Assembly: GCA_031403315.1 (NCBI GenBank) | Contig: JANNTD010000123.1 | Span: forward strand, 1 to 6,791 | Reading direction: 5' to 3' | Source: DASYDU01 sp031403315 | GTDB lineage: Bacteria > Planctomycetota > Planctomycetia > Pirellulales > Lacipirellulaceae | DNA length: 6,791 bases | Shown here: positions 6,272 to 6,791 of the stretch, piece by piece | How positions within the stretch are numbered: position 1 is the stretch's first letter | Layout: every line of letters begins with the position of its first letter | Made by a program: the position numbers and the translations under genes | The notes under the pieces: generated by a model | What the model was told of the DNA's origin: nothing | Database searches by the model: none | The model's input: only the letters and a program-made list of their open reading frames with translations

Positions 6272-6791
6272 ATGCCAGCCGAATTCCCCCGTCAACACCT
6301 CGACACGGCCCGCACCACCTGGCACATCACCTTCGGCACCTACGGCACCCGCCTCCACGGCGGCTCCCGTCCCTCGGTCGACAAGAGCCACAACGATCTC
6401 GACACGCCCTTCGTCCCGCCCAAAATCGAGCGCGAAGACTCCGCCCGCGGCCGCATGAAGTTCCCACCGCGGTTTCTCACCGTCGAGCAACGTCAGTTTG
6501 CGGAGGAAGAGATACCGAAAATCTGTGAACGCGGCGGGTGGGAATACCGAGTTTGTTCCGCCGCCGCTGACCACGTCCACTTGCTCTGCGACGTCGTTCC
6601 GGAAGTACATGGCGAGAAGGTGTGACGACTCGCCAAGCGCTGGCTGGGGCAGGCACTCGGCGATCAATGGCCGTTGCCGGACGGTGCCAGCTGGTGGGCG
6701 GAGGAAGGATCGAACATCGCGATTCACGACGAACCGTACTTGAACAACGCGTTCGGGTACATCGCAAGGCAGCGTACGATACCCTGGATGC
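6272..6791 (+). pseudogene. IS200-like / RAYT-type Y1 transposase, interrupted by an in-frame TGA and cut by the window edge
   Basis: The frame from ATG at 6272 runs 117 codons to TGA at 6623-6625, then continues open in the same frame for 55 more codons to the edge. The first part has WHITFGTYGTRLHGG (17-31) and DHVHLL (100-105), the His-hydrophobe-His metal site of Y1 HUH transposases. The part after the stop has a tryptophan-rich strand (SWWAEEGSN) and YIARQ (codons 163-167), fitting the Tyr-x-x-x-Gln of the catalytic helix. Thus the two catalytic motifs lie on opposite sides of the TGA. The flanking text (HGEKV, stop, RLAKRW) suggests one changed codon, for instance CGA to TGA, rather than a natural end. 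The protein up to the stop lacks the nucleophile and should be inactive. No clear ribosome site precedes the ATG. Full-length relatives act on single-stranded DNA at hairpins, and RAYTs are linked with REP repeats. Confidence 0.75.

Noticed and set aside
6623..6625. TGA as selenocysteine or a recoded codon
   Set aside because: No SECIS-like structure is evident, TGA is not at a catalytic position, and the other genes here do not use TGA as sense.

Overview
The window looks like a piece of a high-GC bacterial chromosome, most likely a planctomycete of the Pirellulales type. This is inferred, not searched. The grounds are the style of the CBS-domain protein and of the large conserved unknown protein, the frequent GTG starts with weak Shine-Dalgarno sites, the fused 2-oxoacid:ferredoxin oxidoreductase alpha subunit, and GC-rich dispersed hairpin repeats next to an IS200-like (RAYT-type) transposase.

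Layout: bases 1-1842 (minus) hold almost all of a korA-type 2-oxoacid:ferredoxin oxidoreductase alpha subunit, whose last residues lie beyond the left edge. A 197-base spacer upstream of it carries a 17-base tandem repeat and an inverted pair of small hairpins. Bases 2040-2504 (minus) encode a two-CBS-domain protein. Bases 2505-2933 have no convincing gene, but hold a plus-strand intrinsic terminator and one other hairpin. Bases 2934-4851 (minus) are a two-gene overlapping unit: a secreted alpha/beta-hydrolase (esterase) followed by a conserved protein of unknown function. A 146-base divergent promoter region follows. Bases 4998-6209 (plus) encode bifunctional RibBA of riboflavin synthesis. 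A hairpin repeat lies 8 bases after its stop, and then a transposase-like gene that is interrupted by an in-frame TGA and cut by the right edge.

The central observation is a possible REP/RAYT-like system. A 26-base sequence just before the transposase gene (6218-6243) recurs exactly inside the coding region of the unknown protein (3228-3253). There it is one half of a symmetric element, 3219-3333: two hairpin units in inverted orientation, 29 of 33 bases alike, differing by a compensatory G-C to C-G swap in the stem. The element is translated in frame, adding about 39 residues. A second, unrelated family of small palindromes (1969-2028) is also an inverted pair with its own compensatory swap. 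The transposase that might have mobilised such repeats appears broken here.

Functionally, the intact genes cover central carbon metabolism (ferredoxin-linked 2-oxoacid oxidation), riboflavin synthesis, an exported hydrolase and a small CBS-domain, possibly nucleotide-sensing, protein. They do not form one pathway.
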